NCBI GenBank assembly: GCA_024743315.1
Contig: JANSWU010000001.1
Coordinates: 124,001 to 188,000, forward strand
Direction: 5' to 3'
Origin: Hyphomonadaceae bacterium
GTDB lineage: Bacteria; Pseudomonadota; Alphaproteobacteria; Caulobacterales; Hyphomonadaceae
DNA length: 64,000 nt
The notes beneath the pieces were generated by a model. The model searched no databases, was not told where the DNA came from, and saw nothing but the letters and a program-made list of their open reading frames with translations. Position 1 is the stretch's first letter; each line of letters starts with the position of its first letter. This document shows positions 10,100 to 18,638 of the stretch, in pieces. Both the position numbers and the translations under genes were made by a program.

Positions 10100-10786
10100 A
10101 TGAAACCCTTCATTGTTATCGCAGAAGACGAACAAGCCGTTTCAGAATTGCTGCGCTATAATCTCGAATCGGAAGGCTATGAGACTGCGATTGCCCGCGA
10201 TGGCGACGAGGCCATGCTGCTGATTGACGAACGGGTGCCCGACCTAATGTTGCTCGATTGGATGTTGCCGAAAGTGTCAGGCATCGAGATCTGCCGGCGC
10301 GTCCGCACACGGCAAGAGACTGCCAATTTGCCAATCATCATGCTGACTGCACGTACAGAGGAAGCCGACCGGATTCGCGGGCTGGAGACCGGCGCGGACG
10401 ATTATGTCACCAAGCCGTTCTCGACAAATGAGCTGATGGCCCGGGTCAAGGCTGTGCTACGTCGCATTCGTCCGGCTTTGATGGATGACAAGATCACGGT
10501 TGGAGACATCCAGATCGATCGGACGACCCACAGCGTCACCCGCGACGGCAAGGATATTCATCTCGGACCAACCGAGTTTCGCCTACTTGAATATTTTGCC
10601 CAACATCCGGGCCGCGTCTTCTCGCGCGAACAATTGCTGGATGGGGTCTGGGGCTCTGATGTCTATGTCGAAGCGCGCACCGTCGATGTCCATATTGGCC
10701 GTTTGCGGAAAGCCCTGATGAGTCTGGGTGGAGACAATCCGATCCGTACCGTCCGGTCTGCCGGATATTCGCTTCGCACCGACTGA
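10100..10786 (+). CDS. phoB: Phosphate regulon response regulator PhoB
   Basis: 228 aa. The receiver domain has acidic residues Glu9/Asp10, phospho-acceptor Asp53 (LLDWMLP) and the conserved Lys in VTKPF. The C-terminal winged-helix domain (about 130-228) has the OmpR/PhoB pattern ending RTVRSAGYSL. It binds Pho boxes once phosphorylated by PhoR. It sits 12 nt after phoU as the last gene of the operon and probably activates its own operon through the box upstream of pstC. Confidence 0.95.
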   Translation: MKPFIVIAEDEQAVSELLRYNLESEGYETAIARDGDEAMLLIDERVPDLMLLDWMLPKVSGIEICRRVRTRQETANLPIIMLTARTEEADRIRGLETGADDYVTKPFSTNELMARVKAVLRRIRPALMDDKITVGDIQIDRTTHSVTRDGKDIHLGPTEFRLLEYFAQHPGRVFSREQLLDGVWGSDVYVEARTVDVHIGRLRKALMSLGGDNPIRTVRSAGYSLRTD

Positions 10787-10894
10787 TCCGTCGAAACAAA
10801 ATTTCTAGTTCGCGGCGAAATGAGCAAGTTTCTGACGTGACAAGCTAAAGATGAGGGCATAAGGACGCTCCAACCATGGAGATAGAGGTTCATT

Positions 10895-12010
10895 ATGCGC
10901 ATTGGTGTTCCGACAGAGATTAAGAAGCAGGAATTCCGAGTAGGCCTGACGCCTGAAAGCGTCGGCGAGTTGGTCCGGGCTGGGCATGAGGTGTTTATTC
11001 AGGACGGCGCCGGAACGGGCTCAGGCTTTTCTAACGATGCCTATACGGAGATCGGCGCCGAGATTGTCGCCGACGCTGGTGCTGTTTTTGAAGCCGCTGA
11101 ATTGATCGTCAAAGTCAAAGAGCCCCAGCCGGAAGAAACCGCGCGGCTCAAACCTCACCACACTTTGTTCACCTATCTCCACCTCGCGCCCGATCCGGTC
11201 CAGGCCAAGGGGCTGATCGAGAGCGGCTGTCTCGCCATTGCCTATGAAACCGTGACCGACAAAGACGGCCGTTTGCCGCTGCTCACACCGATGAGCCAGG
11301 TCGCCGGTCGGATGGCCATGCAAGTCGCAGCCTGGGCCTTGATGAAAACCAAACGCGGGCGCGGCGTTCTGCTCGGCGGCGTACCGGGCGTGATGCCCGC
11401 CAAAGTCGTGATCATTGGCGGCGGCGTGTCGGGCTCGAATGCCGCAGAAATTGCCGTCGGCATGCGCGCTGATGTGACCATTTTTGATCGCAACAATGCC
11501 CGCCTCGCCGAACTCGACGCGCAGTTTAATGGCGCGGTGAAGACCATGTACTCAACCAAGGCCTCATTGGACGCCGCCGTGCGCGAAGCGGATTTGGTCA
11601 TCGGCGCGGTCCTCATTCCTGGGGCTGCCGCGCCCAAGCTCGTGACCCGCGACCAGCTCCAGCATATGCGTCCCGGCGCGGTGCTCGTCGACATTGCCAT
11701 CGACCAGGGTGGCTGTTTTGAAACCTCGCGTGCGACAACGCATGAAGATCCGATCTATGAAGTCGACGGGATCCTGCACTATTGTGTCGCCAATATGCCG
11801 GGCGCGGTTCCCCGCACCTCAACCTATGCGCTGAACAATGCCACGCTGCCTTTCGTCATGCAGATTGCCAAGCTTGGCGGACGCGAAGCGCTGAACCGCA
11901 ATCCGCACCTGGCCGAAGGCCTGACCGTTGCCGATGGCGCGATCGCGCACGAACAAGTCGCGCGCGATCTCGGCATGGACTTTAAACGTCCCGATTGGTT
12001 CCAGGGCTAA
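10895..12010 (+). CDS. ald: Alanine dehydrogenase
   Basis: 371 aa, the family length. It catalyses reversible NAD-dependent deamination of L-alanine to pyruvate and ammonium. The N-terminus MRIGVPTEIKKQEFRVGLTP carries the substrate-binding Arg/Lys residues; His in KPHHTLFTYLH is catalytic, and GGGVSGSNAAEIAVGM is the Rossmann NAD loop. A 108-bp gap from phoB implies its own promoter. Its stop codon is interlocked with that of the convergent peptidase (CTAA shared). Alanine use fits the nearby peptidases. Confidence 0.95.
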   Translation: MRIGVPTEIKKQEFRVGLTPESVGELVRAGHEVFIQDGAGTGSGFSNDAYTEIGAEIVADAGAVFEAAELIVKVKEPQPEETARLKPHHTLFTYLHLAPDPVQAKGLIESGCLAIAYETVTDKDGRLPLLTPMSQVAGRMAMQVAAWALMKTKRGRGVLLGGVPGVMPAKVVIIGGGVSGSNAAEIAVGMRADVTIFDRNNARLAELDAQFNGAVKTMYSTKASLDAAVREADLVIGAVLIPGAAAPKLVTRDQLQHMRPGAVLVDIAIDQGGCFETSRATTHEDPIYEVDGILHYCVANMPGAVPRTSTYALNNATLPFVMQIAKLGGREALNRNPHLAEGLTVADGAIAHEQVARDLGMDFKRPDWFQG

Positions 12011-14046
12011 CCTTCGCTGGCAGCCGCTTCCGCGGACGCTTCGGTCACCGGCGCTTCTGCTGCTGGTTCCCCTTCGCCTTTGAGGAAGCGATCGAGGAAG
12101 GTGACAAACGCCTCTGAGGCGGTGATGCGGTTTTCCTTGCGCAAGAAGCCATGGCCTTCGTCCGGGAACAGGACGTATTCGACATAGACGCCATTGGCGC
12201 GGATCGCTTCGACCAGCTCATCGCTTTCAACTTGCAGCACACGGGGATCATTGGCGCCCTGCACGACCAGCATTGGCTTGGTCACATTCTCAGCATGGAA
12301 GAGCGGTGAGATGGCCCGGTGACGCTCCGCATCAGTAGCTGGATCGCCCATTTCGTCATACAGGGCTTCACGGAAGGCGGCCCACCAGTCCGGGATGCTT
12401 TGCAGGGTCCGGACCCAATTGGTAACGCCGAAAATATTGATTCCGACCTCAAATTCTTCCGGGTGGAAGGTCAGCGCCGCGGCGGTCATATAACCCCCAT
12501 AAGAGCCACCAATCACGCCAACCTTGTCGGCATCAACCCAGTCGAGGCCGCGGAGATAATGGCCCGCCTCGACAATATCACGCAGGTCTTCCTGACCATG
12601 GCGTTTGTCATCCATGTGGAAGAAAGTTTTGCCATAGCCAGACGAGCCACGATTATTGGCGGCATAGACAGCATAGCCATGGTTCACCATGTGTTGGATC
12701 GTGGCGCTGTAGCCGCGTGTGCTTTGCCCACCGGGGCCACCATGCACCCAGATCATGGCCGGAACCGGATTATCGGCTGACGCCTGTTTTGGCTTGTACA
12801 TGATGCCAGGAATGATGACGCCATCTGAGGCCTCGAACCGTTCAACCGTCGCGGTGACCAGATTGTCTTCGCTAATCTCAGGATTGAGCGCATCGGTCAG
12901 GCGCACGGCTTCGCCGCCCAGCTCGGTCATATAAAGATTGTAAGGCGAGGTGTCGGTGTTCAGACCAAAGGCGATTTTGGATTCATCGCGCGAGAACCGG
13001 ATCTGGCCCAACTCCCCTTCTGGAACGCCATTCAGAACGACCTCTTCGCCGGATTCTGTGTCCGTGATAGTCAAATCTGTGAGACCATCCGCATTAATCG
13101 CATGGACCTGATATTTTCCACTCGGCGAATAGAATACGAAGCTGACATCCCAATCGGCCTCAATCAGCGGCGCTTTCTCGCCGGTTTCAAGATTGTGCGT
13201 CCAGGCTTGGTTAAACTCGCCAAACTCATTCGTGCTGTAGACCAGCTTGGTCTCGTCCGGGGTGAAATCATAAGTGCCATGGGCGACATTGCCTTCATGT
13301 TCCGTGACCAGGATCGGTTCGGGAGACTCGGCTGACAGATCGACAACATAGACATCGGAATCGGCGCTGGTGCGCGGCTTGTCGAGCGCCAGCCAGCGGC
13401 CGCTATCGCTCAGCGCACCCGGCTGGAAGCCCGGATTCTCAAACACCATACTGGTCGTGTAGTCTTCAGGATCGACCGAGTAGAGATCGAAATTCGCGGA
13501 ATCGCGGCCATTGTGCCAGACATAGAAGACGTCATTATCAGCGCGCCATCCGCCAAAAAATGCTTTCACAGACTCGCCTGGTGTCACGTCAACCAGAGTG
13601 CCATCAAGCTCACGGACATAGACATGGTCGAGTTCATTGCCGCCCTGGTCGGCGGTCACGATTATACGGTCATCATTCGGGAAAAAGGACTGGGCAAAGT
13701 GCGCGTCGGTATCAGACGCTGTCAGCTGTTCCGCCGAGCCATCTGCACTGATCGCGATTGCATTAAAGACCCCGCTTTCATCCGAATGCGCAAGGATCTT
13801 GCTGCCATCACTGGACCAGGCATAGCCGGACCCACTGGCCAGGCCATAGCTCGTTGTCTGGAAGAACGCTTCCGCCGAATAGGTCTCGAAGGCGACCTTT
13901 TCGACCGTCACTTCTGTCTCAATCTCGACGCTCGCGGCTTCGACCGGAGGTGTCACCACTTCGACCGGCTCGGTTTCAAGATTGCTCGTGTTCACGCATG
14001 CGGCGCTGAGTGCGAGCACCGATGCGCCCACCAGTAATTTCCACAT
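12007..14046 (-). CDS. S9-family prolyl oligopeptidase-type peptidase, lipoprotein
   Basis: 679 aa. The start at 14046 has AGGAGG 7 nt upstream and gives a lipoprotein signal (LLVGASVLALSAAC). An N-terminal beta-propeller (about 50-420) is followed by an alpha/beta hydrolase with nucleophile motif GGSYGGY, Asp in GANDPRV and His in DEGHGF. Such enzymes cut short peptides after Pro or Ala, and the lipid anchor places it in the periplasm or outer membrane. The last 25 residues are a low-complexity Ala/Glu tail. A CtrA-like box lies just upstream. Confidence 0.9.
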   Translation of the reverse strand: MWKLLVGASVLALSAACVNTSNLETEPVEVVTPPVEAASVEIETEVTVEKVAFETYSAEAFFQTTSYGLASGSGYAWSSDGSKILAHSDESGVFNAIAISADGSAEQLTASDTDAHFAQSFFPNDDRIIVTADQGGNELDHVYVRELDGTLVDVTPGESVKAFFGGWRADNDVFYVWHNGRDSANFDLYSVDPEDYTTSMVFENPGFQPGALSDSGRWLALDKPRTSADSDVYVVDLSAESPEPILVTEHEGNVAHGTYDFTPDETKLVYSTNEFGEFNQAWTHNLETGEKAPLIEADWDVSFVFYSPSGKYQVHAINADGLTDLTITDTESGEEVVLNGVPEGELGQIRFSRDESKIAFGLNTDTSPYNLYMTELGGEAVRLTDALNPEISEDNLVTATVERFEASDGVIIPGIMYKPKQASADNPVPAMIWVHGGPGGQSTRGYSATIQHMVNHGYAVYAANNRGSSGYGKTFFHMDDKRHGQEDLRDIVEAGHYLRGLDWVDADKVGVIGGSYGGYMTAAALTFHPEEFEVGINIFGVTNWVRTLQSIPDWWAAFREALYDEMGDPATDAERHRAISPLFHAENVTKPMLVVQGANDPRVLQVESDELVEAIRANGVYVEYVLFPDEGHGFLRKENRITASEAFVTFLDRFLKGEGEPAAEAPVTEASAEAAASEG

Positions 14047-14066
14047 GTTTCGTCCTCCTGGCACTG

Positions 14067-14083
14067 TTAACTTATGGTTAACC
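14067..14083 (-). promoter_or_regulatory. Candidate CtrA-binding box upstream of the S9 peptidase
   Basis: Read on the minus strand the site is GGTTAACCATAAGTTAA. It contains both the TTAA-N7-TTAA full site and the TTAACCAT form seen in alphaproteobacteria. It ends 21 nt before the peptidase start codon, inside the 65-bp gap after the next gene, so it may overlap the promoter or transcription start. CtrA is the cell-cycle master regulator of Caulobacter relatives. The assignment rests on the motif alone. Confidence 0.5.
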
Positions 14084-14111
14084 GTAACAGTCAGAACCGC
14101 GCTTGGCGAGG

Positions 14112-15095
14112 CTAAACCGTCTCTGAAACGCGCAAACCGGCGACTCGAGTGATGGCGGCTTCTGCATCGTTCATAATTCGATCGACAATCTCTTTCACGG
14201 GCTGGATGTCTTTCACGCCGCCCGCCGATTGGCCCATGGCAAAACAGGACTTAGACGGGTCCAGGCGGTTTTCATCTGTCACCCCGCCAATTCCGCCAAT
14301 CACGTCGGTCTGAACGGAGTGAATGGCCTGCATCGGGAAGGGCTGGATGTCATCAGGCCGGCTTTCCCAGTCGAGAATGTAATCATTGGTCCGGCAGCGC
14401 ATAGGCTTACCGGAATAGCAGCGCGTCCGGGTCGTGTCCGTATCGCCGGCACCGACCACGGTTTCCTTATAAGTCTGGGCCGCATGCGCTTCGGCGGATG
14501 CGATAAACCGCGTCCCCATCCAGACCCCAACGGCGCCCAGCGACAGCGCCGCCGCAAGCCCGCGGCCATCATAAATACCGCCTGCGGCGACGACTGGAAT
14601 GTCCACGGCTTCGACAGCTTGTGCGACCAGAGGAAGTGTCCCGACAAGGCCGGTATGACCGCCCCCTTCTCCGCCTTGCAGGATCACCGCATCACATCCT
14701 GCCTGTTCAGCTTTGATCGCATGCTTCACAGCGCCGCCAACGACCATCACTTTGACGCCTGCATCCTTGAGTTTCTTCATGATTGGGAGCGGCACGCCGA
14801 GCCCCGCGACAAAGCTGTCAGCCCCCCCTTCAATGATCACATCGACGCTCTTCTCAAGGCTGGCCGGATCTGCGGCCAGCAAGTCGACCCCAAACGGTTT
14901 ATCGGTCAGTTCTTTCACGCGCGCCATCTGTTCGGCGATAAAATCCGGCGATGTTCCAGCCATGCCGAGAACGCCATATCCGCCCGCATTGCACATGGCA
15001 GCCGCCAATTCAGCATAGGAAACGCCGCCCATTCCGGCCAGCATGATTGGGTGCTTGATGCCCAGAAAATCGCACAAAGCGGTGTGAATTCCCAT
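14112..15095 (-). CDS. Nitronate monooxygenase (2-nitropropane dioxygenase family)
   Basis: 327 aa. An FMN-dependent TIM barrel with the N-terminal family signature (HPIMLAGMGGVSYAELAAA), the glycine-rich GGEGGGHTG loop and phosphate-binding AAGGIYDGRGLAAAL. It oxidises alkyl nitronates to a carbonyl compound and nitrite; the true substrate is often unknown. ATG 15095 is preferred because AGGAGG lies 5 nt upstream. A 48-codon in-frame extension upstream lacks family similarity and was excluded. Confidence 0.88.
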   Translation of the reverse strand: MGIHTALCDFLGIKHPIMLAGMGGVSYAELAAAMCNAGGYGVLGMAGTSPDFIAEQMARVKELTDKPFGVDLLAADPASLEKSVDVIIEGGADSFVAGLGVPLPIMKKLKDAGVKVMVVGGAVKHAIKAEQAGCDAVILQGGEGGGHTGLVGTLPLVAQAVEAVDIPVVAAGGIYDGRGLAAALSLGAVGVWMGTRFIASAEAHAAQTYKETVVGAGDTDTTRTRCYSGKPMRCRTNDYILDWESRPDDIQPFPMQAIHSVQTDVIGGIGGVTDENRLDPSKSCFAMGQSAGGVKDIQPVKEIVDRIMNDAEAAITRVAGLRVSETV

Positions 15096-15270
15096 GAAAT
15101 CCTCCTGTTTTTCTGCCTGATAGCGGGGCAACCTTGCGGCAAGACAAGGCATTCCCATGCGGAAATTGGGCGCCAGAAAGCGATCTGCAGTTGGACTCTG
15201 CAAATCATAATCGATTCTATTATGCTGGGACCGCGCCAATCACGGCGTGTCTTCTAGAGGGGAAGAGACC

Positions 15271-15726
15271 ATGAGTATGAAACTCTGGATTGCGGCACTG
15301 GCCGCGGCTGGCCTCACTGCTTGTAATGCCGCTGAAGAAGCAGCGGATAATGCAGCGAGCGCAGTCGAAGAAGCGACTGATGCAACAGTCGAAGCCGCTG
15401 GAGATGCTGCTGAAGCAACCGGCGACGCAATGGACGCCGCTGTGGAAGCGGGCGAAGAAGCGGCAGGTGACGCTATGGACGCGGCTGAGGATATGGCCTC
15501 TGACGCGGCTGACGCCACCGATGCTGCAGTTGACACCGCAGCGGACGCCGCTGGCGATGCGATGGATGCAGCGGAGGACGTTGTATCCGAAGCAGGTGAC
15601 GCTGTTAGCGACGCCGCAGACAGCGCCATGAGTGCTGTCGAGGACGCCGCCTCTGATGCTGCAGATGCAGCTGAAGAAGCCGTCACAGACGCGGAAGAGG
15701 CTGTCGAAGAAGAGACCGACCAGTAA
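15271..15726 (+). CDS. Ala/Asp/Glu-rich repetitive lipoprotein
   Basis: 151 aa. It starts MSMKLWIAALAAAGLTAC, a lipoprotein signal with lipobox LTAC. The rest is almost only Ala, Asp, Glu, Gly, Val, Thr and Ser, very acidic, with no aromatic residue after the signal. The motif GDAMDAA occurs three times within longer imperfect repeats, and charged positions recur in a pattern expected of long amphipathic helices, like LEA or YtxH-type proteins. It may be a helical envelope protein tethered to the outer membrane. It has its own terminator. No specific function is recognised. Confidence 0.8.
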   Translation: MSMKLWIAALAAAGLTACNAAEEAADNAASAVEEATDATVEAAGDAAEATGDAMDAAVEAGEEAAGDAMDAAEDMASDAADATDAAVDTAADAAGDAMDAAEDVVSEAGDAVSDAADSAMSAVEDAASDAADAAEEAVTDAEEAVEEETDQ

Positions 15727-15751
15727 GACTGGACTCGTTCATTCATTGAAG

Positions 15752-15782
15752 AAGGCCCTGTCACCGTGACAGGGCCTTTTTT
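15752..15782 (+). terminator. Rho-independent terminator after the Ala-rich lipoprotein gene
   Basis: A 10-bp perfect stem (GGCCCTGTCA / TGACAGGGCC) with loop CCG is flanked by AA/TT and followed by six T. It begins 26 nt after the stop codon. The inverted repeat also faces the convergent SDR gene, but the T-run makes it directional for the plus strand. Confidence 0.92.
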
Positions 15783-15800
15783 ATGAGGTCTCAGACCAGT

Positions 15801-16586
15801 TTAGAAGATCGCATACCCGCCATCGATAATCAGGGTCGTGCCGGAATGATATTTCGACGCGTCGCTGGCGAGATAAACCGCCATGCCGCCAAAATCCTCA
15901 GGTTCGCCCCAGCGCCGGATCGGCACCCGCGAAATAACTTTTGTGGTGAACACATCCGAGCCCTGCGCCATTTCGGTCATATCGGTTGCGATCCATCCCG
16001 GCAGGATGGAATTGGCGCGAATACCATAGCGCCCATGTTCGACCGCAATCCCTCGGATCATGGCCGGCAGGCCGCCTTTGGTTGCCGCATAGGCCTGGTT
16101 GCGCGCAGCCCCTTCAACCCCAGCCAGTGACGCAACCCCGACAACCGAACCACCGGGATCACCGGCTTTGGCGCGGTCCACCATATGTTTAACGCTTTCT
16201 CGCAAGGTCCAGAAAGCCCCCTCAAGATTGACCGCCATATTCTTGCGCCAAATCTCAGTGGTCATTTCTATGAAGCTCGGCGCTCCAAAGCCGACGCCGG
16301 CATTGGCGAAACAGCTATCAATTCGGCCCATGGAGGAGACCACATCGCTGGTGGCATCAATCACGGCCTGCTCATCAGAGACATCTACTTCCCAGGCTTT
16401 GACCTCACCCGCCCCAAGACCGGACAGCGCCTCCACTGCCTTGGCATTCGCTTCAGCCTTGCGGCCCCACACCGCAATACTGGCATTCGAAGCTGCCAAA
16501 GCCTGTGCCATACCGAGGCCGATGCCGCGATTTCCACCTGTCACCAAAGCCACTTTTCCGCTCAAATCAAAAGGCGCATAAGCCAT
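15801..16586 (-). CDS. Short-chain dehydrogenase/reductase (SDR)
   Basis: 261 aa classical SDR. The cofactor motif TGGNRGIG sits near residue 16, the active-site Tyr-x3-Lys is YAATK, the catalytic Ser lies in VGVASLAG, and NNAG is represented by FANAGVG. It ends with the usual GGTTLIIDGG-like strand (GTTLIIDGGYAIF). It probably oxidises or reduces an alcohol/ketone with NAD(P)H; the substrate cannot be told. A Shine-Dalgarno AGGGAG precedes the ATG. It stands alone, convergent with the lipoprotein gene. Confidence 0.88.
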   Translation of the reverse strand: MAYAPFDLSGKVALVTGGNRGIGLGMAQALAASNASIAVWGRKAEANAKAVEALSGLGAGEVKAWEVDVSDEQAVIDATSDVVSSMGRIDSCFANAGVGFGAPSFIEMTTEIWRKNMAVNLEGAFWTLRESVKHMVDRAKAGDPGGSVVGVASLAGVEGAARNQAYAATKGGLPAMIRGIAVEHGRYGIRANSILPGWIATDMTEMAQGSDVFTTKVISRVPIRRWGEPEDFGGMAVYLASDASKYHSGTTLIIDGGYAIF

Positions 16587-16654
16587 GCTGCGTTCTCCCT
16601 GAATGTTGTTTCCCTCTCAGTTGAGGGCGTGACCATAGGGAAGGCAAATTGAAT

Positions 16655-17632
16655 CTAGAAGCGGTCAAACCCGGCAATGCCGTGGTCGATCGGGCGCACT
16701 CTCTGACGTCGTTTCTGAGACCGCGGCACGATGAAGGTCAGTCTTTGGCGTTCGCGATCAACTTGCAGGCGCATGTTTTGCAGAATATCCATCCCGATCA
16801 CCATCATGGGGCCATCGCCGAAGCCGAGATGGTCGAACAATTCCGTTCTGAGCACGGGAAACTTGAATTTTTCGACGCGATTGTTGCCAAAATCAAATTT
16901 TCGGAAAGTGTAGACACTTGCAATCTGATTGCTGAGGTCACTACCACGCATTCGCTGTGTGTCCTCGATTGATAGCGCAGCACGCGACAAAGCCGCAAAT
17001 TCCGGGTTGGCGAAGCTGACATCAGCGCCGGTGTCGATCAGCGCCTTGCCTTTCACCCCATTGATTTTGACATCGATGAAGATCAGTCGCTGTTCGGTTG
17101 TATATTTGACCGTGGATCTACGCCCGCTACGCGACCGCTTCGGTCGCCCGTCATAGATCAAGACACGGTCATTCACGAAGTCAAAATCGACGACGTCTTC
17201 ATCAAATAGCGAAATGGGTAAGACACTCTGTGTGACCGGAAAACGGTTCATTGAGTTCACCGCCACTTTCAAATCGGTCCAGCTTTCACGCCCGACATCA
17301 AGCTTCGACAGTGTCGCGGTCGGATAATAACGTTGTCCGCCTATCCCGAGGATGAGCGTTTGTTGTGTCGCGCGCGATTGCAGGTCTGACTCTGACATGA
17401 AGTCATGGTCAATCAGAGCGATGGTGGCACCGGTATCAATCAAGGCGGTGGTCGGCGTGCCATTAATGTTGACTGCCGCCATCGGGCGGCGCTCAGCGAT
17501 CAGTTCGAGAACTTGCGTCTCTCGTTTCTGCGACGCTTCGGCCGCGGGATACATCAGTCCGATCAACACCATCGCGCTCCAAACGGCGACGCGTGATATC
17601 CAATCCTGACTGAAAGTCTCCAATCGATCCAT
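16655..17632 (-). CDS. Periplasmic retropepsin-like aspartyl protease with two DTG motifs
   Basis: 325 aa. An N-terminal hydrophobic segment (about 13-30) is a signal or anchor. Two retropepsin-like domains follow: the first has catalytic Asp66 in LIDTGAT, the second Asp200 in LIDTGAD. Each is followed by the hydrophobic-hydrophobic-Gly pattern (ILGIGG; VIGMD). A single chain with two active-site Asp could form the dimeric fold by itself. Caulobacter PerP, which trims the polarity factor PodJ, is a periplasmic aspartyl protease and a possible relative. ATG 17632 is preferred over an upstream TTG. It probably forms an operon with the dehydrogenase 28 nt upstream. Confidence 0.8.
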   Translation of the reverse strand: MDRLETFSQDWISRVAVWSAMVLIGLMYPAAEASQKRETQVLELIAERRPMAAVNINGTPTTALIDTGATIALIDHDFMSESDLQSRATQQTLILGIGGQRYYPTATLSKLDVGRESWTDLKVAVNSMNRFPVTQSVLPISLFDEDVVDFDFVNDRVLIYDGRPKRSRSGRRSTVKYTTEQRLIFIDVKINGVKGKALIDTGADVSFANPEFAALSRAALSIEDTQRMRGSDLSNQIASVYTFRKFDFGNNRVEKFKFPVLRTELFDHLGFGDGPMMVIGMDILQNMRLQVDRERQRLTFIVPRSQKRRQRVRPIDHGIAGFDRF

Positions 17633-17660
17633 AGCGGCAGTATGCCACAAATGTCACCGT

Positions 17661-18638
17661 TTAGGAAAAAGTCTCTGGCGGGACGAGGTTGCGCAGCGGT
17701 TGATCGTTCAGAAACGCAGCGAGATTTTCGAGAAAGACTTTGTCGGTGCGAATCTTTGACTGCTCTGTCAAAGCGGCGATATGCGGCGTCAATGTCAGAC
17801 CTGGTTGCGTCCATAGCGGACTGTCTGCAGACAGGGGCTCTTCACGAACCACGTCCAGATAAGCCTGTTCTAATGGCCCAGAATTGAGCGCCGCCATAAG
17901 GGCATCCTCATCGACCAATGCGCCGCGCCCGACATTTACAAACAAACTCCCAGGCCTCATCGCGGCAAAGAATTGATGATCCGCGGTGTTTTCCGTCTCC
18001 TCGGTCAGCGGCAAAGCGAATAGGACAACATCAACTTCTGACAAGGCTGCGAGCATCGCGTCCGGGGTAATGATTTGATCCGCAGCCGGATGCGAACCGC
18101 CACTGCGGCGCACGCCTGTGACCTCGGCCCCCAATGCCCGTAAACGCACACCACAGGCCTGTCCTATCGCGCCAAAGCCAACAACAAGCCAGTGCGTGCT
18201 GCTAAGTTCCCGAAACGGTAAGCGCGTCCAAACCTGCTCGGCCTGTGCCACCCGACGTTCCCGTCCACCCTGGAAGAAATCGAGCCCGGCCCAAATCACC
18301 CACTCGGCAATCGCGTCCGACTGTTCGTGGCTGCCGGAAAAAGTTCCGGCTTTTTTGCCGGTCGCCTGGATCATGGGATGTTCGGTCCCGGCGGCCGAAG
18401 ATTGAAACCAATCCAACTGTTCGAAGCCAAACAGGGTTTGGAAAAAGGTCATCACAGCAGGACTATAATAGGCGTCCTGGGTACCATAGGCGATCGCCGC
18501 CTTTGCCTCACTCTTGCCCCATGGATGCTTCAGATCTCCTTCATCATCCAGGACTAAGGGTGATAATTGATTGCGATACGGCGCCAGCGCCGATTCGATC
18601 CGAGCAAAGGTTTCTGCATGTATCAAAAGCTGCCGCAT
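17661..18638 (-). CDS. D-2-hydroxyacid dehydrogenase family protein
   Basis: 325 aa. It has the Rossmann motif GFGAIGQACGVRLRALGAEV and the family signature NVGRGALVDEDALMAAL. Catalytic Arg is in ALPLTEETE/NVGRG context, Glu in REEPL, and His in TPHIAAL. It reduces a 2-oxo acid to the D-2-hydroxy acid with NAD(P)H, glyoxylate/hydroxypyruvate-type substrates being common. The start codon overlaps that of the divergent TIGR02301 gene by 21 bp, which leaves both promoters inside coding sequence. Confidence 0.85.
   Translation of the reverse strand: MRQLLIHAETFARIESALAPYRNQLSPLVLDDEGDLKHPWGKSEAKAAIAYGTQDAYYSPAVMTFFQTLFGFEQLDWFQSSAAGTEHPMIQATGKKAGTFSGSHEQSDAIAEWVIWAGLDFFQGGRERRVAQAEQVWTRLPFRELSSTHWLVVGFGAIGQACGVRLRALGAEVTGVRRSGGSHPAADQIITPDAMLAALSEVDVVLFALPLTEETENTADHQFFAAMRPGSLFVNVGRGALVDEDALMAALNSGPLEQAYLDVVREEPLSADSPLWTQPGLTLTPHIAALTEQSKIRTDKVFLENLAAFLNDQPLRNLVPPETFS

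Noticed and set aside
14229-15257. 342-codon plus-strand open frame
   Set aside because: It is antisense to the nitronate monooxygenase and has no recognisable family pattern; the composition looks like a shadow frame.
15240-15764. Ser/Ala-rich minus-strand open frame
   Set aside because: It is the reverse complement of the repetitive lipoprotein gene, whose codon bias keeps the opposite strand open; the lipobox, start site and terminator fit the plus strand.
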